From assembly GCF_041080835.1 (NCBI RefSeq), contig NZ_CP129683.1, positions 2,108,001-2,172,000 on the forward strand: 64,000 bases of DNA, written 5' to 3'. Of the stretch, positions 25,427 to 33,869 are shown piece after piece; the first letter of the stretch is position 1; every line of letters begins with the position of its first letter. The notes beneath the pieces are model-generated. The model searched no databases. It saw only the letters and a program-made list of their open reading frames with translations, and was not told the origin of the DNA. Source of the DNA: Bifidobacterium sp. WK012_4_13. GTDB lineage: Bacteria; Actinomycetota; Actinomycetes; Actinomycetales; Bifidobacteriaceae. The position numbers and the translations under genes are program-made.

Positions 25427-28400
25427 ATGCAGCACGCCAAAACCGGAATAGCTCGCATGTCTCAGTTTGGAGCAAAGAAGCTCCTCAGTCTATGCATCAG
25501 TTCGCTGCTGATGCTCGCAGGGAACGCAGTGGTCGGGGTTCCTGCTTTCGCCCAAGATGACGGCGATGAAGGGCAATCGCCCTGGGAACTGTCGACCACA
25601 AATCCATTCACCGATGATTATCATGCGACCTTCACTGGCAACGGTTATTTTGCTGCCCGCGTTCCGTCGTATGGGCAAGGGTACGGTGCCGGCAAGGTGC
25701 CTACATCCTTCCAGATTCAAGGCTTCTACACCAGCGGTGACGGTGGAAAGCAGTGGCGGGTCGGCGGACCAGCATGGACAGGTCTGACGGTTGCCGACAG
25801 CTCCAGTTCCTTCAATGATGCGTTCAAGACCCCGTGCATTTTCGGCTCGTATTGCGAGCTTGAGGATGCCAAGCTGAGTGGCGGTCTTTCCGTCGCCACC
25901 GATCATGGGGGATATCAGGGCAGCGGGTTCGTGCAAGGCTTCGGCAGCGATTCAGCGCGCGCGGTGTTTACGGTTCCGCGTGTTCCATCTGCGGGCACCT
26001 ATGACATGGTATTCCGCTATGCCGCAGGAAATCCTGGCGATAACACGACAAATCCTCGCAAGGTTTCCATCACTGCTGGCAGCTCAACTCAGACAATTTC
26101 CATGACACCGACCGAAGATGGCAATTGGGATACGTGGTCAACGGCTCGCGTATCTGTTGATATACCACAAGAAGCCATAAGCGAAGGCAAGGTTCAGCTC
26201 ACCATCGCCGGATTGGGCAACGGAAGTGACGCCAGCAAAGACAGCCGGGTTAACATCGACTCCGCAACGTTGGTAGCCACTGGCGGCGAACCGGCAGAAG
26301 CGCCCAGCAACACCACTCCCGAAGAGCATGGCCTCGCTGATTACAAGCAGACCCTGAACATGAAAACCGGTGCTATCACAACCAGTGCGCGATGGACTTC
26401 ACAGGCAGGCAATGTGGCTGATGTCGCTTATACGGTTCTTCCAAGTCGTGGCAACGATCAGTTGGGGCTTGTCAATGTGAAGGTCACGCCAGTCAGCTTT
26501 GTCGGCGATGACCATGATTTTGTGATAACCGATACCCTTGACCCGCAGACGACAAGCAACGCAAGTCTTGAGCGTTCGGTCGACTCCGGTGCCAAACAGA
26601 TTGCGTTGACGACGACGCTGAATGGCACGAACCAGCGTGCAAGCTATGTGTCTCAGCTGGAAGGTGATGGCTCGCTCAGCCAAAGCGAATATGTCGGCAA
26701 CGGCGTCGTTCAACAGAGTAGGTCCGCGACGCTGTCGGTCGGGCAGAGCTACGATTTCACCAAGTTCGTCGGTCTGGCGACGAATCAAGACACAGCCGAT
26801 AACACCACTACCGCCACCAAGGCGAGTGCGGCGCTTGTTGCCAGTTCGGCCGCATCTGACGGCCTTGCCAATTCGGTGTCTACAAGTGATGCCGCATGGG
26901 CGGAAATATGGGAAGGTGACATCGAGATCGGTGGCGACGATCAGTTACAGAGCGAGGTTCGTGCAAGCCGCTTCTATCTGATGACCAGCGTGGGCGAGCG
27001 GGCGTGGTCGCCTTCTCCAACCGGTCTGTCTTCCGACAATTATGGCGGTCATGCATTCTGGGACACGGAAACGTGGATGTGGCCATCGCTCATGGCGCAG
27101 GATCCGAGCATCGCCAAGGCGGTGCTGCAGTATCGTGCCAATCGTCTGAGCGCCGAATCAGGCGCGGCATATAACGCCAAGAACACCTATGAATGGAATG
27201 AAGGAACAAGCCAATACGAGCTGAAGAGCTATGGCGATGGCTCTGCGTTGCGCTTCCCCTGGGAGGGAGGTCTCGACGGCAAGGAGCAGACCACATCCGA
27301 GTTCTTCGGCGGCCATGAGATTCATGTCACCGCCGACATCGCGCTCGCGTTCTGGCAGTATTATCAGGCGACTGGCGACTTGGACTGGCTGAAAAGCACC
27401 GGCTATCAGGTCATCAGCGGTGCCGCCGATTTCTGGGTTGCACGCTCAGTCAAGGAATCCGACAATCTCTATCATATCTACAATGTGACGCCTCCTGACG
27501 AGTGGGCAAGCAACGACACCACCGGCCGCGACGATTCTGCATACACCAACTTTGCGGCTTCCAAGGTGATGGCAATCGCCAACGAAGCAGCTGCTCTTGC
27601 CGATCAGACACCCAATGCTGAGTGGACAGCGCGCTCGGGTCATTTCTACATTCCCGAAGATGCGTTGCGCAACATCACGCAGGAATATGAGAACTACAAC
27701 GGCAGCGGCATCAAGCAGGCTGATGTGGTGATGCTCAGCTATCCATGGCAGAACGATCAGACCGCAGAGCGCACGGCAAATGACCTTGACTACTATTCGA
27801 TGAAGGTCAACGAAGACGCGAGCCCTTCCATGACGGATGCGATCCACGCCATCGTCGCAGCGGAAATCGGGCGTGCAGACGAGGCGCTGTGGTACACGAA
27901 GCGCAGCTCGACCGAGTTTATGCGCGGGCCCTTCAACCAGTTCACCGAAGAGCGTGGCGGCGGTCACGCCTTCACCTTCCTGACCGGTGCGGGCGGATTC
28001 CTGCAGGAATTCTATTACGGATACACGGGTCTGCGATGGGGAACGAACGGTGTCACCTTGAATCCGATTCTGCCAAGTTCATTGGATCACATCACGGTCA
28101 AGGGTTTGCAATATCAGGGAAGCACCTTCGATGTCGCCATCACCAAGGACACCACGACGGTGACGGTGACCGATGGTTCGGCGCTCACGGTCACGGACCG
28201 CGGCACCGCTTCAGCGGGTAATCCGCTCACCTTTGCGACCCGCACACCTGCTTCCGGCAGTGTCTATGGCACGCTAATCGGATCGATTTCGACGCCTTCC
28301 GGCGGTGACAATGGTCCGGGCACATACAAGTATCCGACTGCCGGAGTGTTCACCGAAGGTTCGTATGATCTCACCGATTTCAAGGTCTATCAGGATGGTG

Positions 28401-29548
28401 ACACACTGCGTTTCGTTTCGAGCGTCAACGGTCAGATTCTCAACCCTTGGAATCTGGAGGCCATGAGCATTCAGCTCATGCACATCTATATTCGAAGCGA
28501 TGGCACTGCTTCCACGACTGCGACTCCCGCAGTCGCTGGAACGAACATCAACACCGACGGTGCCTGGCAATATGTCGCGATAGCCAATCCGCGCAAGCTG
28601 ACCGGTTCGATTGGAGCAAGCGGAGTCTTCGCCGCGAATGGCGATCGCGTCGCAAATGTTTCACTCAGCGTGCGGGAGCAGCGCGACATCGTCCTTACAC
28701 TGCCAGCAAGCGCATTCACTGGAGTCGACCTATCGAAGGCCGCATTCCAGGTAGACATCATGGCCGTTGGTGAAGACCACGAAGGTGTGAACAACATTAG
28801 GCCGGTGTATGGGTGTGGTGGAGGAACGCAAGAATGGTCATTCTGTGGCGGGCTTGGCAATGGGATTGGGCAAAGTCCCTATGACAGTGATACGACTGAC
28901 CCGAATGTCATCAAGGCGATTCTGTCTGAAGGCGTGAATGCCGCCGAAGTCCTTGCTGCCAAGGCTGGCGGAGCTGTGCTGCCTTTCGTGGCTTTGGAAG
29001 CGGTTGAGGAAACCGATCCCGGCACCGATCCTGAAGAGCCAGACCCGAATGAGAGGCCCAGCGATTCACCGATCAAGTCCTTAGCAGTCACATCGCTGCC
29101 AACGACACGAGTCTTTGCACAAGGTACCGCGCTTCCTGATTTTTCTGGGCTTGAAGTGACGGCGACTCTGGAAGACGACAAGGCATGGGTCATGCCCAGT
29201 TCTGAATACAAGCTCACCGGTTTCAGTTCCTCCCAACTTGGCGTCAAGCCAATCACGGTTACGGCTCTTGGTGTGAATAGGGCGATCACCGCGCAGTTCA
29301 GCGTGATGATTGCCGCCGCCGGATACAACCCCGATGTGCTTGGGGTGAAGACGAGTTTGAACACCATGATTACCGTGGCGGGAAAGGCGAAACAAGCAAA
29401 GTTCACATCCGAGTCCTGGACAGTGTTCAGTGCTCGCCTCGTCACCGCTAAATCCGTGAAAGGCAATCCATCGGCAACTCAGTCTGCCGTTGATGCAGCG
29501 TATTGCGATCTTCTCGACGCATACAACTCTCTGGTGATTCGACTGTAG
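25427..29548 (+). CDS. Secreted multidomain GH65 hydrolase with glucodextranase-type C-terminal domain
   Basis: A 1373-residue exported enzyme. ATG at 25,427 follows AAGGAG; the signal peptide ends near VPAFAQ (~40). Residues ~50-560 form the GH65 N-terminal super-sandwich, interrupted by a CBM35/6-like insert (FRYAAGNPGDN ... VNIDSATLVATGG). The (alpha/alpha)6 barrel has GGHAFWDTETWMWP, FFGGHEIHVTADIALAFWQY and the general acid E692 in PPDEWA, as in trehalases and kojibiose/maltose-type GH65 enzymes. A domain like the C-terminal binding module of glucodextranase follows (~975-1195), then one group-3 Ig domain and a C-terminal FIVAR-like module matching that of the GH32 neighbour. Secretion and the absence of a kinase or mutase nearby suggest a hydrolase rather than a phosphorylase. 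The substrate is probably an alpha-glucan or alpha-glucobiose. Confidence 0.87.
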   Translation: MQHAKTGIARMSQFGAKKLLSLCISSLLMLAGNAVVGVPAFAQDDGDEGQSPWELSTTNPFTDDYHATFTGNGYFAARVPSYGQGYGAGKVPTSFQIQGFYTSGDGGKQWRVGGPAWTGLTVADSSSSFNDAFKTPCIFGSYCELEDAKLSGGLSVATDHGGYQGSGFVQGFGSDSARAVFTVPRVPSAGTYDMVFRYAAGNPGDNTTNPRKVSITAGSSTQTISMTPTEDGNWDTWSTARVSVDIPQEAISEGKVQLTIAGLGNGSDASKDSRVNIDSATLVATGGEPAEAPSNTTPEEHGLADYKQTLNMKTGAITTSARWTSQAGNVADVAYTVLPSRGNDQLGLVNVKVTPVSFVGDDHDFVITDTLDPQTTSNASLERSVDSGAKQIALTTTLNGTNQRASYVSQLEGDGSLSQSEYVGNGVVQQSRSATLSVGQSYDFTKFVGLATNQDTADNTTTATKASAALVASSAASDGLANSVSTSDAAWAEIWEGDIEIGGDDQLQSEVRASRFYLMTSVGERAWSPSPTGLSSDNYGGHAFWDTETWMWPSLMAQDPSIAKAVLQYRANRLSAESGAAYNAKNTYEWNEGTSQYELKSYGDGSALRFPWEGGLDGKEQTTSEFFGGHEIHVTADIALAFWQYYQATGDLDWLKSTGYQVISGAADFWVARSVKESDNLYHIYNVTPPDEWASNDTTGRDDSAYTNFAASKVMAIANEAAALADQTPNAEWTARSGHFYIPEDALRNITQEYENYNGSGIKQADVVMLSYPWQNDQTAERTANDLDYYSMKVNEDASPSMTDAIHAIVAAEIGRADEALWYTKRSSTEFMRGPFNQFTEERGGGHAFTFLTGAGGFLQEFYYGYTGLRWGTNGVTLNPILPSSLDHITVKGLQYQGSTFDVAITKDTTTVTVTDGSALTVTDRGTASAGNPLTFATRTPASGSVYGTLIGSISTPSGGDNGPGTYKYPTAGVFTEGSYDLTDFKVYQDGDTLRFVSSVNGQILNPWNLEAMSIQLMHIYIRSDGTASTTATPAVAGTNINTDGAWQYVAIANPRKLTGSIGASGVFAANGDRVANVSLSVREQRDIVLTLPASAFTGVDLSKAAFQVDIMAVGEDHEGVNNIRPVYGCGGGTQEWSFCGGLGNGIGQSPYDSDTTDPNVIKAILSEGVNAAEVLAAKAGGAVLPFVALEAVEETDPGTDPEEPDPNERPSDSPIKSLAVTSLPTTRVFAQGTALPDFSGLEVTATLEDDKAWVMPSSEYKLTGFSSSQLGVKPITVTALGVNRAITAQFSVMIAAAGYNPDVLGVKTSLNTMITVAGKAKQAKFTSESWTVFSARLVTAKSVKGNPSATQSAVDAAYCDLLDAYNSLVIRL

Positions 29549-29612
29549 GGATATCGGATGCTTCGAATAATCACAGTCACATCTGCCCATGCGACAGAAT
29601 ATGGAGACAACC

Positions 29613-30392
29613 ATGCGATTCAGGTCTAGTCCGTGCGCTCCTGCCTCATCTTCGAATGATGAGGAGAGCGTCCCCAAGCTTTCACCCAGCAACGGGACAG
29701 GAGGATTGAGCACCCTGTTCCTTCGAGCAAGAAGCAAAAGAGGCATGGGAATACTGCTGTTCGTTCTTTCGCTGTGGGTGGCCACACTCGGTATCGGCAT
29801 CTCAACTGCAAGCTCAACGTATTCGCTTTTTGGAGAGCTAGTCGTGAACGCCTTGGGCGTGCAGTCGATGGACATACAGGTTACAGGATCGGACGAGGAA
29901 GACTGGTCACCTGAGGAAGCAGCCGAATCGGTGTGGGAACAGGCAACGGAACGCCCATATGTCGTCGATTTTCCCAAGTCAGGGCGTCTGCTGACTCAGG
30001 GAACGACGCTGTGGAGCAATGTGGCGGTGAAGAATGCGTCAGAGGATGTTGCCGTTTCGGTTCAAGTCACACTTCGTGATGATTATGCGTCTTCGACCGA
30101 CGAGATTGCAGGGTCTTCGGAGCAGGAGAATGCCTCGCCCGCTCCATCGAACCTGTTCACGGTCTCTCGCTTCTCGCTCATATGCGACGGAGTGACCCTG
30201 GCATCTTCGGTCGTAGGGACTGACACGGCGGGGCTGTCGAATCTTGTGCTGCCTCGTGTGCTGGCAGCGGGCGAGATTGCCTTGTGCCGCATTGGTGTCA
30301 GTCTCGATGATGCAGCCTTTGACGAAGGATTCGCGATGACCACAGAGTCTCGGGTCGTTCCGCAGCTGCTGTTCGAAGGAGAGCAGCGATGA
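29613..30392 (+). CDS. SipW-type exported surface protein, first gene of the SipW/TasA-like locus
   Basis: A 259-residue protein I cannot assign to a named family. After ~40 charged residues it has one strong hydrophobic helix (GILLFVLSLWVATLGIGIS) followed by TASSTYSLFGEL, much like the alternative signal sequences cut by SipW-type peptidases. The exported part has an LTQGTTLWSNVAVKNASEDV motif and a beta-sandwich look, recalling the repeat-poor ectodomains of TasA/camelysin relatives. ATG at 29,613 has GGAG seven nt upstream. Its stop overlaps the start of the next gene (ATGA), indicating translational coupling. Confidence 0.65.
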   Translation: MRFRSSPCAPASSSNDEESVPKLSPSNGTGGLSTLFLRARSKRGMGILLFVLSLWVATLGIGISTASSTYSLFGELVVNALGVQSMDIQVTGSDEEDWSPEEAAESVWEQATERPYVVDFPKSGRLLTQGTTLWSNVAVKNASEDVAVSVQVTLRDDYASSTDEIAGSSEQENASPAPSNLFTVSRFSLICDGVTLASSVVGTDTAGLSNLVLPRVLAAGEIALCRIGVSLDDAAFDEGFAMTTESRVVPQLLFEGEQR

Positions 30393-31240
30393 GCATACTG
30401 CATTTCTACAATCAGGATTTCTACAATAAAGATTCCTGCAATATCGATTCGCTCAAGAGTGATTCGCTTCATTCGGCGGTTCCTCAAATGGCTCGTGACT
30501 GGTTGAGGCGCTGTTCCAGAGGGGCTTTCGCGCTCATATCAATCGTGCTGTGGTTCGGCCTGGTGGCAGGGTCGTCGTCGTTGGCTCACGCCGAGGAGCT
30601 TCAGACGGTGCCATCGCAAACGGCTGAGAATTCCATTCGATTGGATATGCCGCTTCCGGGAAGGAGCATCGCCTGGGAGATGGGCACGGGTCGGATCCCC
30701 TTTGCATCGGCTGAAGCCGTGTTCGCCACGGTGAGCATTGACGGCGAATACGAAGATGCAGAGCAGTTCATCAGAGTGAACATCGCCGATGCTTCTGGCA
30801 GTGATATTGCATCGAGGATTCGATTGCAAGAGTTGAAGACCTTCACGCATCGCTGCAAAGTCATCGCCAATGCCTGCACGCTACATGCCTCCCTCAGCGT
30901 CGATGAATCCGCGTCTGACGCCATTCGGTCCGACTGGCTGCGTCTTCGCTGGAAGTTCACCGTTCAGGATGCTTCGGATGGGTCTTCCCATGAAGATACC
31001 GACAATGACGCCACGGGCGATGCAACAGACGATGCCACAGGCAGTGCAGGCAACGAGGCGAACGATGTCAAAGGTGGAGGCATCGATTCCATTCTTGCTC
31101 GTACTGGGATTTCGGCGGGCATGGCCCTGACCGTCTGTGCTGTGCTCTCTGTGGCAGCATTGCTGGTCCGAGCGACGCACACTGCGATCATTCGACGCCG
31201 CGCACTCTCGCCTAAACGCGGGGGGGGGGGTGATAGCTGA
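30389..31240 (+). CDS. Wall-anchored surface protein with LARTG sorting signal
   Basis: A 283-residue exported protein of no recognised family. The first ~30 residues are an in-frame 15-nt repeat (FYNQD, FYNKD, SCNID, SLKSD), then comes a signal peptide (GAFALISIVLWFGLVAG ... AHAEE). The ectodomain contains two Cys (HRCKVIANACT) and an Asp/Thr-rich stalk (DNDATGDATDDATG). It ends with LARTG at 236-240, a hydrophobic helix and a basic tail RRRALSPKR. LAxTG is the motif of class E sortases in actinobacteria. The true start may be nearer the signal peptide (ATG at 30,488). The tail ends in four glycines encoded by an 11-G run just before the stop codon. Confidence 0.65.
   Translation: MSILHFYNQDFYNKDSCNIDSLKSDSLHSAVPQMARDWLRRCSRGAFALISIVLWFGLVAGSSSLAHAEELQTVPSQTAENSIRLDMPLPGRSIAWEMGTGRIPFASAEAVFATVSIDGEYEDAEQFIRVNIADASGSDIASRIRLQELKTFTHRCKVIANACTLHASLSVDESASDAIRSDWLRLRWKFTVQDASDGSSHEDTDNDATGDATDDATGSAGNEANDVKGGGIDSILARTGISAGMALTVCAVLSVAALLVRATHTAIIRRRALSPKRGGGGDS
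31220..31230. repeat. Homopolymeric run of 11 G at the 3' end of the LARTG gene
   Basis: Eleven G residues encode the glycines just before the stop codon. Loss of one G would bypass the TGA at 31,238 and add about 35 residues (VIAESHSSRPVATQ...GRIEQQR), ending at 31,340. Runs of this length are prone to slippage. Confidence 0.8.
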
Positions 31241-31458
31241 GAGTCATTCCAGTAGACCTGTCGCCACACAGAACGCGAGCCCATCACCATCAGCCGGTCG
31301 GGCATCGGGTTTGGACGGACGGATTGAGCAACAACGCTAACCAACATATTCAATGCAAGCAATGGATGGGCAGCTGACCTTACAACATGCAAGCAGCTCG
31401 ATGCAGCGATGTAGAGATGTACAGACGTATCGAAGCGCATCCGCAACATGTGCGCACC

Positions 31459-31490
31459 ACTGATGTGGGGAATCACTGATGTGGGGAATC
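31459..31490. repeat. 16-nt direct tandem duplication before the TasA-like gene
   Basis: ACTGATGTGGGGAATC is repeated exactly (31,459 and 31,475), 24 nt before the TasA-like start codon. Confidence 0.85.
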
Positions 31491-31513
31491 ACAGAAGAAA
31501 TAGAAGAAAAGAG

Positions 31514-32251
31514 ATGAACATGAAATTTTTCGAACGTCCGGGAATGAAGCGCGGACTGCTGGCCGCCGGTGCGATATTGGGGATCTTCACCCTGATCACC
31601 GCAGCCACATTGACCGACTATGCGAATGTGAACCTGGGTTCGAATGGCTTCGCACCAGCATCTGACTACAACATTCAAGTCAGCGTGAGCAAGGAGACTT
31701 CTCTCGACTCCCCAATTTCGTGGGTCGAGGGTGATACGAAGGCGGGGGTCAGCATCAGTGACGACCAAGAGGTTGCTCTCGCGATGCAAAGCATGGAACC
31801 GGGAGATGAAATCGACTTCACGATTCCGGTGCGCAATGCGAGCGAGGAATGGGCTTCGACATTGAGCATCAACTTTGCGGAGATTCAAGCAGCATTCGAG
31901 AAGGAAGAGGATGATGAGGGAGTCTTAGCGGCCAAGGAGGCGTTCATCAAGGCGTTGAATCTTTTCTATTGTGTGAGTGATACCCCTGCCAGTGGTTGCG
32001 ATCAGCTGAACAAATTCACGAAAACCAAGAGTCTGAGTGGCGAAGGGAAGTCAACAAAACCGGTTGAACTGATTGGAGAGGCGGTGCCATTGGCCGCTTT
32101 CGATGGTACTGATGCTCTTTACAGTTCTGGATCGGGTAATGTGACCTTTGTCGTGGTGAAAGTCAAGCTCCCTAAGAACGCGAACTTGGAAGACTTCAAG
32201 GGTGCCAGTGACGCGGACATACAGGTCCAGTTCACCGGCACGGCGGTGTGA
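31514..32251 (+). CDS. TasA/camelysin-like protein with SipW-type signal
   Basis: A 245-residue exported protein. The N-terminus (MKRGLLAAGAILGIFTLITA followed by ATLTDYANVNLG) is the characteristic alternative signal of proteins processed by SipW-like peptidases. The mature domain has PGDEIDFTIPVRNASEEW, matching the conserved strand pattern of the TasA/camelysin fold. In Bacillus subtilis TasA is the main fibre protein of the biofilm matrix and is cut by SipW (established). This protein is encoded 21 nt upstream of a SipW-type peptidase, as in that system. Fibre formation here is inference. ATG at 31,514 is preceded by a purine-rich GAAAAGAG. Confidence 0.78.
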   Translation: MNMKFFERPGMKRGLLAAGAILGIFTLITAATLTDYANVNLGSNGFAPASDYNIQVSVSKETSLDSPISWVEGDTKAGVSISDDQEVALAMQSMEPGDEIDFTIPVRNASEEWASTLSINFAEIQAAFEKEEDDEGVLAAKEAFIKALNLFYCVSDTPASGCDQLNKFTKTKSLSGEGKSTKPVELIGEAVPLAAFDGTDALYSSGSGNVTFVVVKVKLPKNANLEDFKGASDADIQVQFTGTAV

Positions 32252-32272
32252 TTCAGACGGGCAAGCAGCCAT

Positions 32273-32908
32273 ATGATGAACGAAACACCACGATCATCCG
32301 ATTCCTCGAGCAGTCAATCGATTCAACGGCTGCCCGACGAGTCGGATGATTCGCATGGGCATGGCCACGGCCATGCGGAAGCACCGGCACGCAGGCATGG
32401 GCATCTGATTGTGCGGGCGTATCTTCGCTTTCGTTCGGTGCTGCTCACGGTCATGGCGTGCATCGGTCTGTGCTCGATGCTCGTGTTCATTGCTTCAGGG
32501 CTGTTCGGGTTGAAGGTCATGGTGGTGAAGTCTGGATCTATGGAGCCGACCATCGGCGTCGGCTCCATGATCGTTTCCATGCCGCGCAAAGCCGTGGAAT
32601 TGAAGGTCGGCGATGTGATCACGGTTTCGTATGGGGAGACGAAACGGCTCGTCACCCATCGCATCGTGCAATCCGAAGGGTGTGCAGGGGAGAAGTGCAC
32701 CTTCGTGCTTCGGGGGGATGCGAATGCCGCTGAAGATCCTTACAAGGTGAACATCGATGATGCGACCTGGCACTGGCTGACCATTCCTCGGCTTGGATGG
32801 GCGGTTCTCTGGGTGAGAACTTGGCCCGGGTTGGCAACGATGGCAGGCATCCTGACGGTCACGTTCATCGCTCTGTTCGCAGTTCCCGGGCAACGGGAGT
32901 CTTCTTAG
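32273..32908 (+). CDS. sipW: Signal peptidase I, SipW (ER/archaeal) type
   Basis: A 211-residue membrane protease. The catalytic Ser is S89 in KSGSMEPT; the partner is His129 in VTHRIV instead of the lysine of ordinary bacterial type I peptidases, which marks the ER/SipW class. A further acidic residue lies in RGDANAAEDP. There is one helix before and one after the catalytic domain (LLTVMACIGLCSMLVFIASG; LATMAGILTVTFIALFAV). The cytoplasmic N-terminus carries an unusual His-rich stretch (DSHGHGHGH). The gene closes a four-gene locus; its likely substrates are the TasA-like protein and the first gene product at 29,613. Confidence 0.88.
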   Translation: MMNETPRSSDSSSSQSIQRLPDESDDSHGHGHGHAEAPARRHGHLIVRAYLRFRSVLLTVMACIGLCSMLVFIASGLFGLKVMVVKSGSMEPTIGVGSMIVSMPRKAVELKVGDVITVSYGETKRLVTHRIVQSEGCAGEKCTFVLRGDANAAEDPYKVNIDDATWHWLTIPRLGWAVLWVRTWPGLATMAGILTVTFIALFAVPGQRESS

Positions 32909-32941
32909 ATACTCTTAGCCGTCTGCCCTGACATATGCCGC

Positions 32942-33730
32942 TCAGTGTGACTGGGATTCGACGCTTGCGGGCGTCGCGCCGAGGGTGTCCATTGAATGAT
33001 TGAGATAGCTGCTGAGCAGGGAATCGTCGCCGCTGTCCTCGGAAGAGCAGGAGTAACCCGAGCAGCTTGGATACTCGTATGAATACGATTCACTGCCGAC
33101 CATCGCTATGCCCCAGATGACAAGGCCGATGACAAGTGCGGCGAGTAGGCTCAGAATCCCTCCGACTACCGCACCGCCGACTGCAAGGCCCTGACCGCGC
33201 TCGCGTGAACGATGCATCTGGACGATTGCCACGATGGATAGCACCAATCCGACGGGCGGAAGGATGAATGCCAGCACGAAGCCGATGATGGACATCACGT
33301 TCCAAGGCTGATTGGGATTCTGCATCACATAGTTGGGCTGGCCATAGTAGGGAGGCTGATTCGGGAACTGCGGATTTGGCTGTGGTGGATACTGAGGACC
33401 GGCCTGATATTGAGAGTTCGACTGGTTCGATTGATACTCGTAGCCCTGCTGGCCTTGCGTCCCTTGCGGATTCCAGGCCTGGCCATTCTGGTGATAAGCG
33501 TTGCCCGTTGCACTGCCGCTGTTTGCGGAGGCATTCTGCCCGTATCCCGCATTACCGGAGTTGGCATACGGATCCTGCTGTGGGTTCGAGCCCTGGCTCT
33601 GCTGCTGGCCATAGTAAGGCTGATTGCCACGGTTCTGGTCCGGGCAGCCTTGCTGACCGTACTGTGGCTGTGAAGATGATTCCTGTGCGTTTGGGTCGTT
33701 GCTGCCCCACGGATTGTTAGCTTCGCTCAT
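32942..33730 (-). CDS. DUF4190-type membrane protein with prion-like N-terminus
   Basis: A 262-residue protein. Residues 1-~145 are a low-complexity tail very rich in Gln, Asn, Tyr, Pro, Gly and Ser (PQYGQQG, YYGQQQSQG, QPPYYGQPNY). Then comes a DUF4190-type pair of membrane helices (NVMSIIGFVLAFILPPVGLV; RGQGLAVGGAVVGGILSLLA) and a short Ser/Tyr/Cys-rich C-terminal part. Similar proteins are common in bifidobacteria and other actinobacteria; no function is known. It is convergent with the SipW locus and the ATG at 33,730 is preceded on the minus strand by a weak ribosome binding site. Confidence 0.8.
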   Translation of the reverse strand: MSEANNPWGSNDPNAQESSSQPQYGQQGCPDQNRGNQPYYGQQQSQGSNPQQDPYANSGNAGYGQNASANSGSATGNAYHQNGQAWNPQGTQGQQGYEYQSNQSNSQYQAGPQYPPQPNPQFPNQPPYYGQPNYVMQNPNQPWNVMSIIGFVLAFILPPVGLVLSIVAIVQMHRSRERGQGLAVGGAVVGGILSLLAALVIGLVIWGIAMVGSESYSYEYPSCSGYSCSSEDSGDDSLLSSYLNHSMDTLGATPASVESQSH

Positions 33731-33869
33731 AGTGCCAGTCTAGACGCGATTATCGTCTTATTGGCATCAATGCGGATTTTTTCAGTTCGTAGCTTGCTGT
33801 ATGGAAGCGATTCGAACTTCGGATGACTGGCGATTGTCGCATTGATGGTGCCATGATGACATGATGCCA

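Noticed and set aside
25427..29548. Kojibiose or maltose phosphorylase assignment for the GH65 protein
   Set aside because: Those enzymes are cytoplasmic; this protein has a signal peptide and binding modules, so hydrolysis is more likely.
32458..32733. Frame +3 open frame within the signal peptidase gene
   Set aside because: Out-of-frame shadow of the sipW-type gene whose catalytic motifs are in the other frame.
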